Assembly: GCF_040256645.1 (NCBI RefSeq)
Contig: NZ_CP158281.1
Location: 744,001-808,000 of the forward strand
From: Brevibacterium sp. CBA3109
GTDB lineage: Bacteria > Actinomycetota > Actinomycetes > Actinomycetales > Brevibacteriaceae
Length of the DNA stretch: 64,000 nt
Direction: 5' to 3'
Shown here: positions 1 to 10,101 of the stretch, piece by piece
How positions within the stretch are numbered: position 1 is the first letter of the stretch
Layout: every line of letters starts with the position of its first letter
The notes under the pieces: model-generated
Databases searched by the model: none
Seen by the model: the letters and a program-made list of their open reading frames with translations, nothing else
Told to the model about the DNA's origin: nothing
Program-made: the position numbers and the translations under genes

Positions 1-867
1 GGACTGGCCGAGGCGGGTGCGCCGGCGTTCTTCGGCATCCGCTTCAAGTGCTTGGAAGCCGATACCAGGGCACGCGGTCTGTGCACCCTGGATGTGTACC
101 TCGCCGAGGTGATCGCCGCCCACGGATCGTATCCGAAGGAGCTTGTCCTCACGCTGCCGAAGGTGAGCACCGTCGACCAGGTCAGCGCCATGGTCCTGGC
201 CTGCCGTGCACTCGAAGCCGAGCACGGCCTCGCCGAGGGCACGATCACCTTCGAGGTGCAGGTCGAGACCCCGCAGCTCATCCTCGGCGCCGACGGAACA
301 GTGCCGCTGGCACCGGTCCTCGATGCTGGGGCCGGGCGCATCACCTCCCTGCACTATGGCACCTACGACTATTCGGCCTCGATGGGCGTCGCCGCCGCCT
401 ACCAGGCCATGGATCACCCGGTGGCCGACTTCGCGAAGAACCAGATGATGCTCGCGGTCGCCGGCACCGGCGTCCACCTCTCTGATGGTTCGACGAACAT
501 CATGCCTCTCGGTGAGCCCGAAGAGATTCAACGGGCCTGGAGCCTGCATGCCGGACTGGTCCGCAGGCACCTCAAGCGCGGCATCTACCAGGGGTGGGAC
601 ATGCACCCGCACCAGCTGCCCACACGCTTCCTCGCCACATTCCGCTTCTACCGCGAAGGGGCGGAGCGGGCGGCGACTCGACTGCGCAACTATGTGTTCC
701 AGGAGGACTCAGGTGTCCTCGACGAGCCGGCGACGGCACGGGCGCTGGCCCGCTACCTGGGCCGCGGACTCTCCTGTGGCGCCCACACCGAGGAGTTCGT
801 GACGGATCGGACGAAGATGTCGATCGCGACCCTCAATCATATCGCCGCCACCGGCGCGGCAGAGTGA
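1..867 (+). CDS. DUF6986 family aldolase/citrate-lyase-like protein, 5' end outside window
   Basis: The reading frame is open from the first base, so the N-terminus lies upstream. About 288 residues are present. Recognisable stretches are the acid/Arg patch FFGIRFKCLEADTRARG near the window edge and the C-terminal GWDMHPHQLPTRF segment. They resemble the HpcH/HpaI and malate-synthase-like proteins called DUF6986 in actinobacteria. The next gene, 72 bp downstream on the same strand, encodes ureidoglycine aminohydrolase, so a role in ureide or glyoxylate metabolism is plausible. No reaction has been established for the family as far as I know. The family call rests on remembered sequence resemblance and the neighbour. 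Confidence 0.7.
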   Translation, partial: GLAEAGAPAFFGIRFKCLEADTRARGLCTLDVYLAEVIAAHGSYPKELVLTLPKVSTVDQVSAMVLACRALEAEHGLAEGTITFEVQVETPQLILGADGTVPLAPVLDAGAGRITSLHYGTYDYSASMGVAAAYQAMDHPVADFAKNQMMLAVAGTGVHLSDGSTNIMPLGEPEEIQRAWSLHAGLVRRHLKRGIYQGWDMHPHQLPTRFLATFRFYREGAERAATRLRNYVFQEDSGVLDEPATARALARYLGRGLSCGAHTEEFVTDRTKMSIATLNHIAATGAAE

Positions 868-939
868 CCTGCCGACAACCTCGGCGCCAGACCGCCGGTT
901 TGTACTGACCAGCACCGATTCGAAGGAGACACCACACCC

Positions 940-1764
940 ATGACGACGACCGACCCCTACACCTACTGGGCACCCACCGGCGGGCACCCGCCGCAGACAA
1001 AACTGCTCACCGACCGTGCGATCGTCACCGAGGCCTACACGGTGATCCCGCGCGGAGTCATGCGTGACATCGTGACGTCCAACCTGCCCGAATGGACGGG
1101 GACTCGTTCCTGGGTGCTGAGCAAGCCGGTGGCCGGGGGAGCGGTGACGTTCTCCCAGACCATCCTCGAGGTCGCCCCGGGCGGCGGCTCCGAGAAACCT
1201 GAGCCGCAGGTCGAGGTCGAAGGGTTCATCTTCCTGATGGCCGGTGCGCTCGAAATCACCCACGAGGGCCAGGCTCACACCCTGACGCCGGGCGGCTACG
1301 GATTCCTGCCCGCGGGTTCGACGTGGAGTGTGAAGTCCACCGGTGCCGAGGCGGCACGCTTCCATTGGGTCCGCAAACGCTATCAGCCTGTGGCTGGGCT
1401 GGACCCGGAGGCCAAGTTCGGCCAGGAATCCGACGTCGAGCCTGCAGCGATGCCGGGCACCGACAACCGGTGGCGGACGACGCGTCCCCTGGATCCCAAC
1501 AATCTGGCCTACGACATGCACGTCAACATAGTGACCTTCGAGCCCGGTGCGGTGATTCCCTTCGCCGAGACTCACGAGATGGAGCATGGTCTCTACGTGC
1601 TCGAGGGCAAGGCCGTCTATCGACTCAACGGCGACTGGGTGGAGGTGCAGGAGGGTGACTTCATCTCGATGCGCGCCTTCTGCCCGCAGGCCTGCTACGC
1701 CGGCGGACCGGGCCGCTTCCGCTACCTGCTCTACAAGGACGTCAACCGCCAGGTCGAGCTGTGA
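940..1764 (+). CDS. allE: (S)-ureidoglycine aminohydrolase (bicupin)
   Basis: A 274-residue protein with two cupin halves, typical of the enzyme that hydrolyses (S)-ureidoglycine to (S)-ureidoglycolate and ammonia in allantoin breakdown. The N-terminal cupin covers roughly residues 60-140 (EGFIFLMAGALEIT, then LTPGGYGFLPAGS). The C-terminal cupin covers roughly 185-260, with the metal-site stretch ETHEMEHGLYVLEGKAVYRL and the glycine-rich turn EVQEGDFISMRAFCPQ. The ATG at 940 follows GAAGGAG at 922-928. Its context after the DUF6986 gene supports a purine or ureide catabolic operon. The gene ends 32 bp before a strong hairpin shared with mqo. Confidence 0.88.
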   Translation: MTTTDPYTYWAPTGGHPPQTKLLTDRAIVTEAYTVIPRGVMRDIVTSNLPEWTGTRSWVLSKPVAGGAVTFSQTILEVAPGGGSEKPEPQVEVEGFIFLMAGALEITHEGQAHTLTPGGYGFLPAGSTWSVKSTGAEAARFHWVRKRYQPVAGLDPEAKFGQESDVEPAAMPGTDNRWRTTRPLDPNNLAYDMHVNIVTFEPGAVIPFAETHEMEHGLYVLEGKAVYRLNGDWVEVQEGDFISMRAFCPQACYAGGPGRFRYLLYKDVNRQVEL

Positions 1765-1796
1765 GGCACAGACTCACTCATAGACGCTGACACGCG

Positions 1797-1828
1797 AAGA
1801 ACGGCGGACCGCAGGGTCCGCCGTTCTT
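1797..1828. terminator. Bidirectional hairpin terminator between allE and mqo
   Basis: Perfect 14-bp inverted repeat (AAGAACGGCGGACC, GCAG loop, complementary arm) between convergent genes. The ends AAGAA and TTCTT give a short U-rich tail in either direction, as expected of a shared intrinsic terminator. Confidence 0.85.
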
Positions 1829-1867
1829 TCTGTATTCAGCTGTTGTCAGCTACCAGTCGTCAGCCGA

Positions 1868-3343
1868 TCAGATCAGCTTGAGGGTGCGAGCCGTGTACTC
1901 GGAGAGCTCCTTGAGCAGTGTCTCGTCATCGGCGAGGCTGCGGCCCAGCGAGGGAACCATGTCCTTGATCGCAGGTTCCCAGCTGCTGTACTGGCGAGGG
2001 AAGCAGGTCTTGAGCAGGTTGAGCATGATCGACACTGCCGTCGATGCACCAGGTGAGGCGCCGAGGAGAGTAGCGATCGAGCCGTCTGCCGAGGAGATGA
2101 GCTCGGTGCCGAAGCTGAGGACTCCGCCATTCTTGGGATCCTTCTTCATCACCTGCACGCGCTGACCGGCCTGGATGAACTCCCAGTCGCTGGGGTCGAT
2201 GTTCGGGATGAACTCGTGCATCGACTCGAAGCGGGCCTTCTTCGACGAGGCCAGCTCGGAGACGAGGTAGGTGACGAGGTCGGTGTTGTCCTTGGCCACG
2301 TTGAGCATCGTGGGCAGGTTGTTCCCGCGCACCGAGAAAGGCAGATCGGTGAAGCGGCCGCCCTTGAGGAACTTCGGGGAGAAGCCGGCGTAAGGACCGA
2401 AGAGCAGGTAATCCTTGCCGTCGACGACACGGGTGTCGAGGTGAGGCACCGACATGGCAGGAGCACCGAAGGAAGCCTGGCCGTAGACCTTGGCCTGGTG
2501 GCGGGCGACGACATCGGGGTTCGAGGTCCGCAGGAAGATGCCGGAGACGGGGAATCCGCCGTAGCCGCGGCCCTCGGGGATGCCCGACTTCTGCAGCAGC
2601 GGCAGGGCACCGCCGCCGGCGCCGTTGAAGACGAACTTCGCGTTGACCTTGTGGGTCTCGTGGGAGAGCAGGTCCTTGACGGTGACGACCCAGCCGTCGG
2701 AGGAGCGTTCCAGGTCGGTGACCTGGTGGCTGGTGCGGATCGTGGCACCCTTGTCGCCGACGTAGTTGAGCAGCTGGTGCGAGAGCGAACCGAAGTCGAC
2801 GTCAGTGCCGATCTTCGTGCGCGAGATGCCGTTGACCTGACCGGGTCCGCGGCCTTCGAACATCAGCGGCAGCCACTCGGCCTGGGTGGCCGGGTCGTCG
2901 GTGTACTCCATCTCGGAGAAGAGCGGATTGCGGACCATCTGCTCGTAGCGGTTCTTGATGTAGTCGCGTCCCTTCTCACCACGGCCGTAGCTGATGTGAG
3001 GGACCTGGTTGATGAAGGACTTCGGCTCTGCCAGGACGCCGTTGTCGACGAGGTGCGACCAGTACTGGCGGGAGTGATGGAACTGCTCGTTGATCTGCGA
3101 GGCCTTCGCAAGATCGACGTGGCCGTTCTCGTCCTCAGGAGTGTAGTTGAGTTCGCACAGGGCGGCGTGGCCGGTGCCTGCGTTGTTCCAGGGATCGGAG
3201 CTCTCCTCGGCGACATAGTCGAGCTTCTCGTAGACCCGGATATCCCATTCGGGCTGAAGTTCGGTCAGCATGGCACCAAGAGTGGAGCTCATGATGCCGC
3301 CGCCGATCAAGACAACGTCAACCTTTTCCTGCGTTGAGGGCAT
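1868..3343 (-). CDS. mqo: Malate:quinone oxidoreductase
   Basis: Membrane-associated FAD enzyme that oxidises malate to oxaloacetate and passes electrons to quinone; a common alternative to soluble malate dehydrogenase in actinobacteria. The 491-residue product has the FAD dinucleotide-binding motif VVLIGGGIMSSTLGAML at the N-terminus. Family blocks follow: YEKLDYVAEESSDPWNNAGTGH, INQVPHISYG, FNGAGGGALPLLQKSG and LLGASPGASTA. Length fits the family. I prefer the ATG at 3343 (MPSTQEK) because AGGA lies about ten bases upstream. The alternative ATG at 3355 has its GAAGG touching the start codon. Monocistronic, ending at the shared hairpin. Confidence 0.95.
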   Translation of the reverse strand: MPSTQEKVDVVLIGGGIMSSTLGAMLTELQPEWDIRVYEKLDYVAEESSDPWNNAGTGHAALCELNYTPEDENGHVDLAKASQINEQFHHSRQYWSHLVDNGVLAEPKSFINQVPHISYGRGEKGRDYIKNRYEQMVRNPLFSEMEYTDDPATQAEWLPLMFEGRGPGQVNGISRTKIGTDVDFGSLSHQLLNYVGDKGATIRTSHQVTDLERSSDGWVVTVKDLLSHETHKVNAKFVFNGAGGGALPLLQKSGIPEGRGYGGFPVSGIFLRTSNPDVVARHQAKVYGQASFGAPAMSVPHLDTRVVDGKDYLLFGPYAGFSPKFLKGGRFTDLPFSVRGNNLPTMLNVAKDNTDLVTYLVSELASSKKARFESMHEFIPNIDPSDWEFIQAGQRVQVMKKDPKNGGVLSFGTELISSADGSIATLLGASPGASTAVSIMLNLLKTCFPRQYSSWEPAIKDMVPSLGRSLADDETLLKELSEYTARTLKLI

Positions 3344-3559
3344 TTCGACTCTCATCCTTCGTCACTGACTACATGTATTCGACTCACAGACTACTCTTCG
3401 CCACACGCGAACCAGTAACCCGCCCCTGCGTACAGGAGTCCCGTGCGAGCAACCTCACAGCCGGTGATCGTCCGCAGTCACACGCATTTTCCGACCATTC
3501 GGACGTTTAGCCCGTGGACGCCTTGTGTCGCCCGCCACAGGATGTGCAAATATGGGCAC

Positions 3560-4645
3560 ATGTCGAATCGCTTCCTGCTTCGTGATGCCCTGGCCGAATT
3601 CCCGCCCTATGTGCCGGGCAAGCCCCCGACCACCACGCCGGGTCTGAAACCGTACAAACTGTCCTCGAACGAGAACCACCTGGCACCGCTGCCGGGCGTC
3701 CTCAAGTCGATCACCGACCCCGGGCAGGTGCCCGCGAACTATCCGGATCCGAAGTCGACGAAGCTGGTCGCCGATATCGCGGCCCATCTCGACGTCGATG
3801 CCTCCGAGATCGTGCCCGGTGCCGGGGCCTCGGAGATTCTCTCCGCGCTGACGAACATCACCCTCGAAGCAGGCACCTCGGTGGTCTACCCCTGGCCCTC
3901 CTTCGAGATGTACCCGATCCTCGCCTCGGCGCGTGGTGCCGAGAAGCGCCCCGTGCCCCTGCTCGAGGACGGTCGGCATGACTTCCAGGGCTTGGTCGCG
4001 GCCATCGACGACACGACCCGCCTCATTCTTCTCTGCTCGCCCAACAATCCGACCGGCCTGTCGATTTCGACGGCCGAGCTCGACGGCTTCATGGCCGAGG
4101 TCCCGGCCGAGGTCATCGTCGTCCTCGACGAGGCGTACTTCGAGTTCGCCACCGACGCCGAGGTGGTCGATGGGATGGCCGCCTACCGGAATTTCCCGAA
4201 TCTGGTGTTGGCACGCACCTTCTCCAAGGCCCATGGCCTGGCTGGCCTGCGGGTGGGCTTCGGCGTCGCCGATCCCACGATCGCGACCGCCCTGCGCCAG
4301 GTCATCGCACCCTTCAGCGTCACCTCGACGGCTCAGGTCGCGGCCGCAGAGTCGCTGTCGCGCAACGACGAGGTCCTCGTCCGAGCCAAGGACGTCGCGG
4401 CCACCCGTGACCAGTTCGCCCAGGATCTGCGGAATGCGGGACTCACCGTCACCGACTCGCAGGGCAACTATGTGTGGGTCAGCCTGCCCGACGAGGACGC
4501 ACAGGACTTCGAAGCTGCCTGCGCAGCCCAGGCCGTGGCAGTGCGGAAGCTCAGCGGCGGGGTGCGCATCAGCATCGGACCCGATGAAGCTCTCGACCGG
4601 GTGCGCGACGTGGCCACGAAGTTCGCAGCCTCGCGGACCGCATGA
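3560..4645 (+). CDS. hisC: Histidinol-phosphate / aromatic aminotransferase (class I/II, PLP)
   Basis: A 361-residue PLP enzyme of the HisC family, which transaminates histidinol phosphate. Actinobacterial paralogues (Pat) also act on phenylpyruvate. Visible landmarks are KLSSNENHLAPLP near the N-terminus, the NPTG motif in LCSPNNPTGLSI, VVLDEAYFEF, the PLP-lysine region ARTFSKAHGLAGLRVGFGV, and the C-terminal GGVRISIG that binds phosphate. The ATG at 3560 is chosen because the upstream in-frame extension (from 3443) has no family resemblance. No his operon is nearby, so a dedicated paralogue such as Pat is possible. It overlaps the next gene by ATGA. Confidence 0.85.
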   Translation: MSNRFLLRDALAEFPPYVPGKPPTTTPGLKPYKLSSNENHLAPLPGVLKSITDPGQVPANYPDPKSTKLVADIAAHLDVDASEIVPGAGASEILSALTNITLEAGTSVVYPWPSFEMYPILASARGAEKRPVPLLEDGRHDFQGLVAAIDDTTRLILLCSPNNPTGLSISTAELDGFMAEVPAEVIVVLDEAYFEFATDAEVVDGMAAYRNFPNLVLARTFSKAHGLAGLRVGFGVADPTIATALRQVIAPFSVTSTAQVAAAESLSRNDEVLVRAKDVAATRDQFAQDLRNAGLTVTDSQGNYVWVSLPDEDAQDFEAACAAQAVAVRKLSGGVRISIGPDEALDRVRDVATKFAASRTA

Positions 4646-6045
4646 GTGTGACAGCCGAGATTCCGACCCAGGACCTGGAGGCTCGGCTGAGCCCCGGCGC
4701 GCTGGTCACCGACAGGGACGTCATCGACAGCTACGCCTTCGACAAGGCCCTGTTCTGCCCCGCAGGCCAGGCCCTGGCGCTGGTGCGGGCACGCACGGTC
4801 GATGACGTCGTGGCAGTGATGGCCTTCGCCACGCAGCACCACATCCCCGTCGTCACCCAGGGCGCACGGACCGGCCTGTCCGGTGCCGCGAACGCCGTCG
4901 ACGGCGGCCTCCTGCTCAATGTCGCAGCGATGGATGAGGTCCTCGAGATCGACGAGGTCAATCAGACCTGCCGCGTCCAGCCCGGGGTCATCAATCAGGA
5001 CCTGAAGACGGCGCTGGCCGAACACGGACTGGCCTACCCGCCCGATCCGGGGTCGGTGGCGATCTCGACGATCGGCGGCAATGTCGCCACGAACGCCGGC
5101 GGCATGTGCTGCGTGAAGTACGGCGTGACCAAGGACTATGTGCGGGCCATGACCGTGGTGCTCGCCGACGGGACTGTGACGAAGCTGGGCCGTCCGACTG
5201 CCAAGGGTGTCGCCGGGCTCGACCTGGCGGCCCTGTTCGTCGGGTCCGAAGGAACCTTGGGCACCATCGTCGAGGTGACGCTGGCCCTGAAGCCGACACT
5301 GACGCAGCCGATCACCGCAGTGGGAATCTTCCCCGACACCGCATCGGCCGGGCGCACCGTCACCGAGTACATGGGCTCAGGGGCGAATCCGTCGATGCTG
5401 GAGTTCATCGACGGTCCCAGCGTGGCGATGATCAATGCCTACGGTGACTTCGGACTGCCCGACGATGTCGGCGCGTTGCTGCTCGTCCAGTCCGATGCCA
5501 AGGGTGCCGGGGCGATGGAGGAGCTCGAAGCCTTCCGCCAGGTCGCGGAGTCCAACGGCGGCACCGAGGTCTTCGTCTCCGACGATCCGGCCGATTCGCA
5601 GATGCTCGTCGCGGCCCGCCGAGCGGTGGCCCCGGCGATGGAGAAGTACGCCCACACTCGTGGTGGGGGAGAGCTCGTCGATGATGTGTGCGTGCCGCGC
5701 TCCGCCCTCGGGGAGTTCTTCGAACGCCTGGCGCTCATCGATGCCCGCTTCGATGTCGAGGTCGCCACGGCCGGTCACGCCGGTGACGGGAACATGCATC
5801 CCTCGGTGGTCTTCGACGCAGGAGACGAGGCTCAGGTGAGCCAAGCGCAGGAGGCGTTCGCCGCGATCATGCAGCTGGGTCTGGATCTGGGTGGGACGAT
5901 CACGGGTGAGCACGGAGTCGGATTCCTCAAGCGCGAGTGGCTCGGGCGTGAGCTCGATGCCGGAGCCAGGCTGATGCACACGCAGATCAAGGATGCCCTT
6001 GACCCGCTGGGGATCCTCAATCCGGGGAAGATGTTGGGCGTGTGA
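4642..6045 (+). CDS. FAD-linked oxidase (GlcD/D-lactate dehydrogenase-like)
   Basis: A 467-residue flavoprotein of the PCMH/FAD_binding_4 plus FAD-oxidase C family, which oxidises 2-hydroxyacids such as glycolate or D-lactate. The FAD-binding half shows QGARTGLSGAAN, then DPGSVAISTIGGNVATNAGG and GSEGTLGTI. The C-terminal half carries the metal/substrate histidines in GHAGDGNMHPSVVF and the signature GTITGEHGVGFLKREWL. It starts inside the hisC stop (ATGA), so the two are translationally coupled, although no metabolic link is evident. The exact substrate cannot be read from sequence. Confidence 0.87.
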   Translation: MSVTAEIPTQDLEARLSPGALVTDRDVIDSYAFDKALFCPAGQALALVRARTVDDVVAVMAFATQHHIPVVTQGARTGLSGAANAVDGGLLLNVAAMDEVLEIDEVNQTCRVQPGVINQDLKTALAEHGLAYPPDPGSVAISTIGGNVATNAGGMCCVKYGVTKDYVRAMTVVLADGTVTKLGRPTAKGVAGLDLAALFVGSEGTLGTIVEVTLALKPTLTQPITAVGIFPDTASAGRTVTEYMGSGANPSMLEFIDGPSVAMINAYGDFGLPDDVGALLLVQSDAKGAGAMEELEAFRQVAESNGGTEVFVSDDPADSQMLVAARRAVAPAMEKYAHTRGGGELVDDVCVPRSALGEFFERLALIDARFDVEVATAGHAGDGNMHPSVVFDAGDEAQVSQAQEAFAAIMQLGLDLGGTITGEHGVGFLKREWLGRELDAGARLMHTQIKDALDPLGILNPGKMLGV

Positions 6046-6099
6046 CGCTTCGTGACCGCTGATGACTTCATCGCGGTGTGACGGCAGGAGTTCGCATTA

Positions 6100-6112
6100 G
6101 TGTTCTGAACAC
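6100..6112. promoter_or_regulatory. Palindrome over a likely -10 box
   Basis: GTGTTC-T-GAACAC is a perfect 6-bp inverted repeat. It overlaps TAGTGT (6098-6103), a plausible -10 hexamer, and lies 18 bp before the oxygenase start. This is a candidate operator; no regulator is assigned. Confidence 0.4.
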
Positions 6113-6130
6113 CTAGGAAAGGACTCAGCA

Positions 6131-7132
6131 ATGACGCTTCGCCAACTCCCCATCCTCGACCTCAGCCTGTCTGAGGATCCCGCGACCGCCGAGACGTTTC
6201 GAGCAGACCTGCGCCGAATCACGCATGAGATCGGATTCTTCTACCTCGTCGGCCACGGTGTCCCCAACGAGGACTTCAGCGCAATCATCGAAACAGCGCA
6301 GAAGTTCTTCGCTCTCCCCGAGGAAGAGAAGCTGGCGATCGAGAACATCAACTCCACGCACTTCCGCGGTTATACGCGCACGGGTGGCGAACGCACACGC
6401 GGCCACGTCGACTGGCGTGAGCAGATCGACATCGGCCCCGAACGCGAACCGGTGACGGAACCTGAACACGACTATGACAATCTCACCGGCCCCAATCAGT
6501 ACCCGCAGTCATTGCCGCAGCTGCGGGAGGTCACTGACTCCTGGCACGCCCAGCTCACGGAGGTCGGCAACAGGCTGCTGGCTCAATGGGCGCTGAGCCT
6601 GGGCCAGGAGGCCGATCACTTCTTCGCTGCCTTCGACCGCGACCCGGAATCATTCATCAAGGTCGTCCGCTATCCGGCAGCCGAGAGCGAGGACGTGACC
6701 CAAGGGGTGGGCGAACATTGTGACGGCGGTACTCTCACCCTGCTCTACCCGCAGCCGGGCACCACGGGCCTGCAGGTGCTGACAGATGACGGCTATATCG
6801 ATGCGGATCCGATCGACAATGCCTTCATCGTCAATATCGGCAAGCTCCTCGAAGTCGCGACGAACGGGTATCTCAAGGCGACGGTCCATCGGGTGCTGCC
6901 GACCAAACCAGGTGAAGACCGGATCTCGATACCCTTCTTCTACAACCCCGCTCTGAGCAGTCATCTGCCGCCGGTTGAACTCCCGCCGGAGCTTGCAGCC
7001 GAGGCGCGTGGAGTCTCTGTCGATGAACTCGACGCGCTGCACGCGGTCTACGGGCAGAATGCGTTCATGTCGCGTCTGCGCTCACACCCGAACGTCGCTG
7101 AGAAATACTATGCAGAGCACATCGCGAACTGA
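6131..7132 (+). CDS. Isopenicillin-N-synthase-family 2OG-Fe(II) dioxygenase
   Basis: A 333-residue non-haem iron oxygenase. The N-terminal DIOX_N region (LPILDLSL through FFYLVGHGVP) precedes the double-stranded beta-helix domain. The iron ligands are seen as HCD in GEHCDGGTLTLLYPQ and as the His in KATVHRVL. DRISIPFFYNP supplies the Arg-x-Ser used for 2-oxoglutarate. Such proteins act in secondary metabolism, purine catabolism or xenobiotic oxidation, and the substrate here is unknown. The ATG at 6131 is preceded by AGGAAAGGA (6114-6122). A palindrome sits over the presumed promoter. Confidence 0.87.
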   Translation: MTLRQLPILDLSLSEDPATAETFRADLRRITHEIGFFYLVGHGVPNEDFSAIIETAQKFFALPEEEKLAIENINSTHFRGYTRTGGERTRGHVDWREQIDIGPEREPVTEPEHDYDNLTGPNQYPQSLPQLREVTDSWHAQLTEVGNRLLAQWALSLGQEADHFFAAFDRDPESFIKVVRYPAAESEDVTQGVGEHCDGGTLTLLYPQPGTTGLQVLTDDGYIDADPIDNAFIVNIGKLLEVATNGYLKATVHRVLPTKPGEDRISIPFFYNPALSSHLPPVELPPELAAEARGVSVDELDALHAVYGQNAFMSRLRSHPNVAEKYYAEHIAN

Positions 7133-7137
7133 GATGC

Positions 7138-8064
7138 TCAGAGCTGCGGCACGGACGGGGCGAGACCGGCGATGTCGGCTGGCGTCGTTCGGCAGCAGCC
7201 GCCGATAATGCGAACACCGGAGGACACCCACGGTGCCAGTGCCCTCGGGCCAGAGTCGAAGGCAGAGTCCTCGCGCCATTCCATCGTGGCCGCATCGTAG
7301 GTCTCACCAGAATTCGGGTAGGCGATGAGTGGCAAATCGGTGGCGCTCGCCAAGGCCGCCAGCGCGGGGGCCACGAGTGAGGGCCGGACGCAATTGACGC
7401 CGAGTGCGCGGATCATTGTCGAGTCGGCAACCGCCTCGGCGAGGTCGGTTAGGGGTGTTCCGTCGGCCATGTGAAGACCATCGGCCAGGTCTCCATGGTC
7501 AGCCAGGGGCACGCTCAGCCACGCGGGAATCCCGTACTCATCGGCCAGGCCGGCGAGCACCGTGATCTCCGGCAGCGATGGCTGTGTCTCGATGGCCAGC
7601 AGATCGGCACCGGCACTGACCAGGGCCTCGATGCGGGGGCGATGGAAGGCTGCGAACTCCTCATCGCTCAGGTGATAGTCGCCGGTGTACTCGGCGCCGT
7701 CGCCGAGAGCCGCGCCGTAAGGTCCGACGGACCCGGCGACGAGGGCATCGCCGGCCCCAGCCGCAATCTCAACGCTGCGTGCGATGAGACGCAGACCCTC
7801 CTCGGCGGGGATCGATGCTCGCTCGAAACCCAAGGGGGTCGCCTGGTAGCTGGCGGTCGTGACGATCTGGGCACCGGCGCGGATGAAGTCGGCGTGCACC
7901 TCGGCGAGGGTGTCGGGGGAGTCCCGGAGCAGGGCTGCCGACCACAGCTCGTGGCTCAGATCGATGCCGCGGGACTCGAGCGCGGTACCCAGACCGCCGT
8001 CGATGACGATAGGGTCGCCCGAGCGCACAGCAGCCTGGAGCAGGTGGATGAAGGTCTGACTCAT
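7138..8064 (-). CDS. mmuM: Homocysteine S-methyltransferase
   Basis: A 308-residue zinc methyltransferase that makes methionine from homocysteine and S-methylmethionine or SAM. The barrel starts with VIDGGLGTALESRGIDL. The zinc cysteines are visible as NCVRP in the middle and the terminal GGCCRTTPADI. The start at 8064 is the first ATG that gives normal family length; the frame stays open far upstream but only antisense to tgt. Its start lies 21 bp from the divergent tgt start, with overlapping -10 boxes, so the two genes share one very compact promoter. It is convergent with the oxygenase gene. Confidence 0.9.
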   Translation of the reverse strand: MSQTFIHLLQAAVRSGDPIVIDGGLGTALESRGIDLSHELWSAALLRDSPDTLAEVHADFIRAGAQIVTTASYQATPLGFERASIPAEEGLRLIARSVEIAAGAGDALVAGSVGPYGAALGDGAEYTGDYHLSDEEFAAFHRPRIEALVSAGADLLAIETQPSLPEITVLAGLADEYGIPAWLSVPLADHGDLADGLHMADGTPLTDLAEAVADSTMIRALGVNCVRPSLVAPALAALASATDLPLIAYPNSGETYDAATMEWREDSAFDSGPRALAPWVSSGVRIIGGCCRTTPADIAGLAPSVPQL

Positions 8065-8070
8065 GCTCCC

Positions 8071-9345
<1,275 letters not shown>

Positions 9346-9351
9346 GCGCGG

Positions 9352-10101
9352 CTAGGCGGCCTCGCTGCCGCCGGGCAGCTCGTAGCTGGGTTCGTGCTTC
9401 TTCACGAGCTTGATCACCCGGTAGGTCACGGGCATGAGGATGACTTCGACGGCGACCTTGTAGACGAAGCCGAAGACGATGTAGTTGATGAAGTCGAGTC
9501 CGGGGATGACCCCGGCGAAGGCGATGACGCAGAACAGCAGGGTGTCGACGAATTCGCCGACTCCGGTTGAGGTGAGCAGGCGGACCCAAAGCTTCTGTTC
9601 GCCCATGCGCTTCTTCACGGCCACGAGCACATAGGAGTTCAGCAGCTGGCCGAAGAAGTATCCGACTAAGGATGCGGCGACGATGCGCGGGTAGAAGCCG
9701 AGGACGGCGGCGAAGGCGTCCTGGTTCTCATAGCCGGGTCCCGGGGGTGAGATGAGGACGAGCCAGAACACGAGCGTCGCCAGGATCTGGAGTCCGAAAC
9801 CGGTGATGACGGCCTTGCGGGCAGCCTTGAAACCGTAGACCTCACTGATCACATCGCCGAGGATGTAGGCGATGGGGAACAGGAAGGCACCGCCGTCGGT
9901 GACGATGGGTCCGAAGCCGATGACCTTCGTCGCGGAGATGTTGGAGATGATGAGCACCGCGGAGAACACGGCCAGAATCACCGCATAGTAGCGTCCTCGG
10001 GAGGAGGCGAAGGCCGCCAGTCTGCCCGCAGCGCTCAGCGCCTCCGGGCCTCCAGTGCTCGGCTCGTCCGAGCCCTCAGGCTTCGGCACCTTCTTCGACA
10101 A
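9352..10101 (-). CDS. Queuosine-precursor transporter, YhhQ/VUT family
   Basis: A membrane protein of about 249 residues with roughly six hydrophobic helices. It matches the DUF165/YhhQ family that imports queuosine precursors; blocks such as ISNISATKVIGFGP, FPIAYILGDVISEVYGF and FVDTLLFCVIAF are characteristic. The start is most likely the TTG at 10101, since AGGA lies eight bases upstream; this start lies inside the end of the peptidase gene (26-bp overlap), implying translational coupling. An upstream extension to 10143 is unlikely. Being beside tgt supports the substrate call. Confidence 0.85.
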   Translation of the reverse strand: MSKKVPKPEGSDEPSTGGPEALSAAGRLAAFASSRGRYYAVILAVFSAVLIISNISATKVIGFGPIVTDGGAFLFPIAYILGDVISEVYGFKAARKAVITGFGLQILATLVFWLVLISPPGPGYENQDAFAAVLGFYPRIVAASLVGYFFGQLLNSYVLVAVKKRMGEQKLWVRLLTSTGVGEFVDTLLFCVIAFAGVIPGLDFINYIVFGFVYKVAVEVILMPVTYRVIKLVKKHEPSYELPGGSEAA

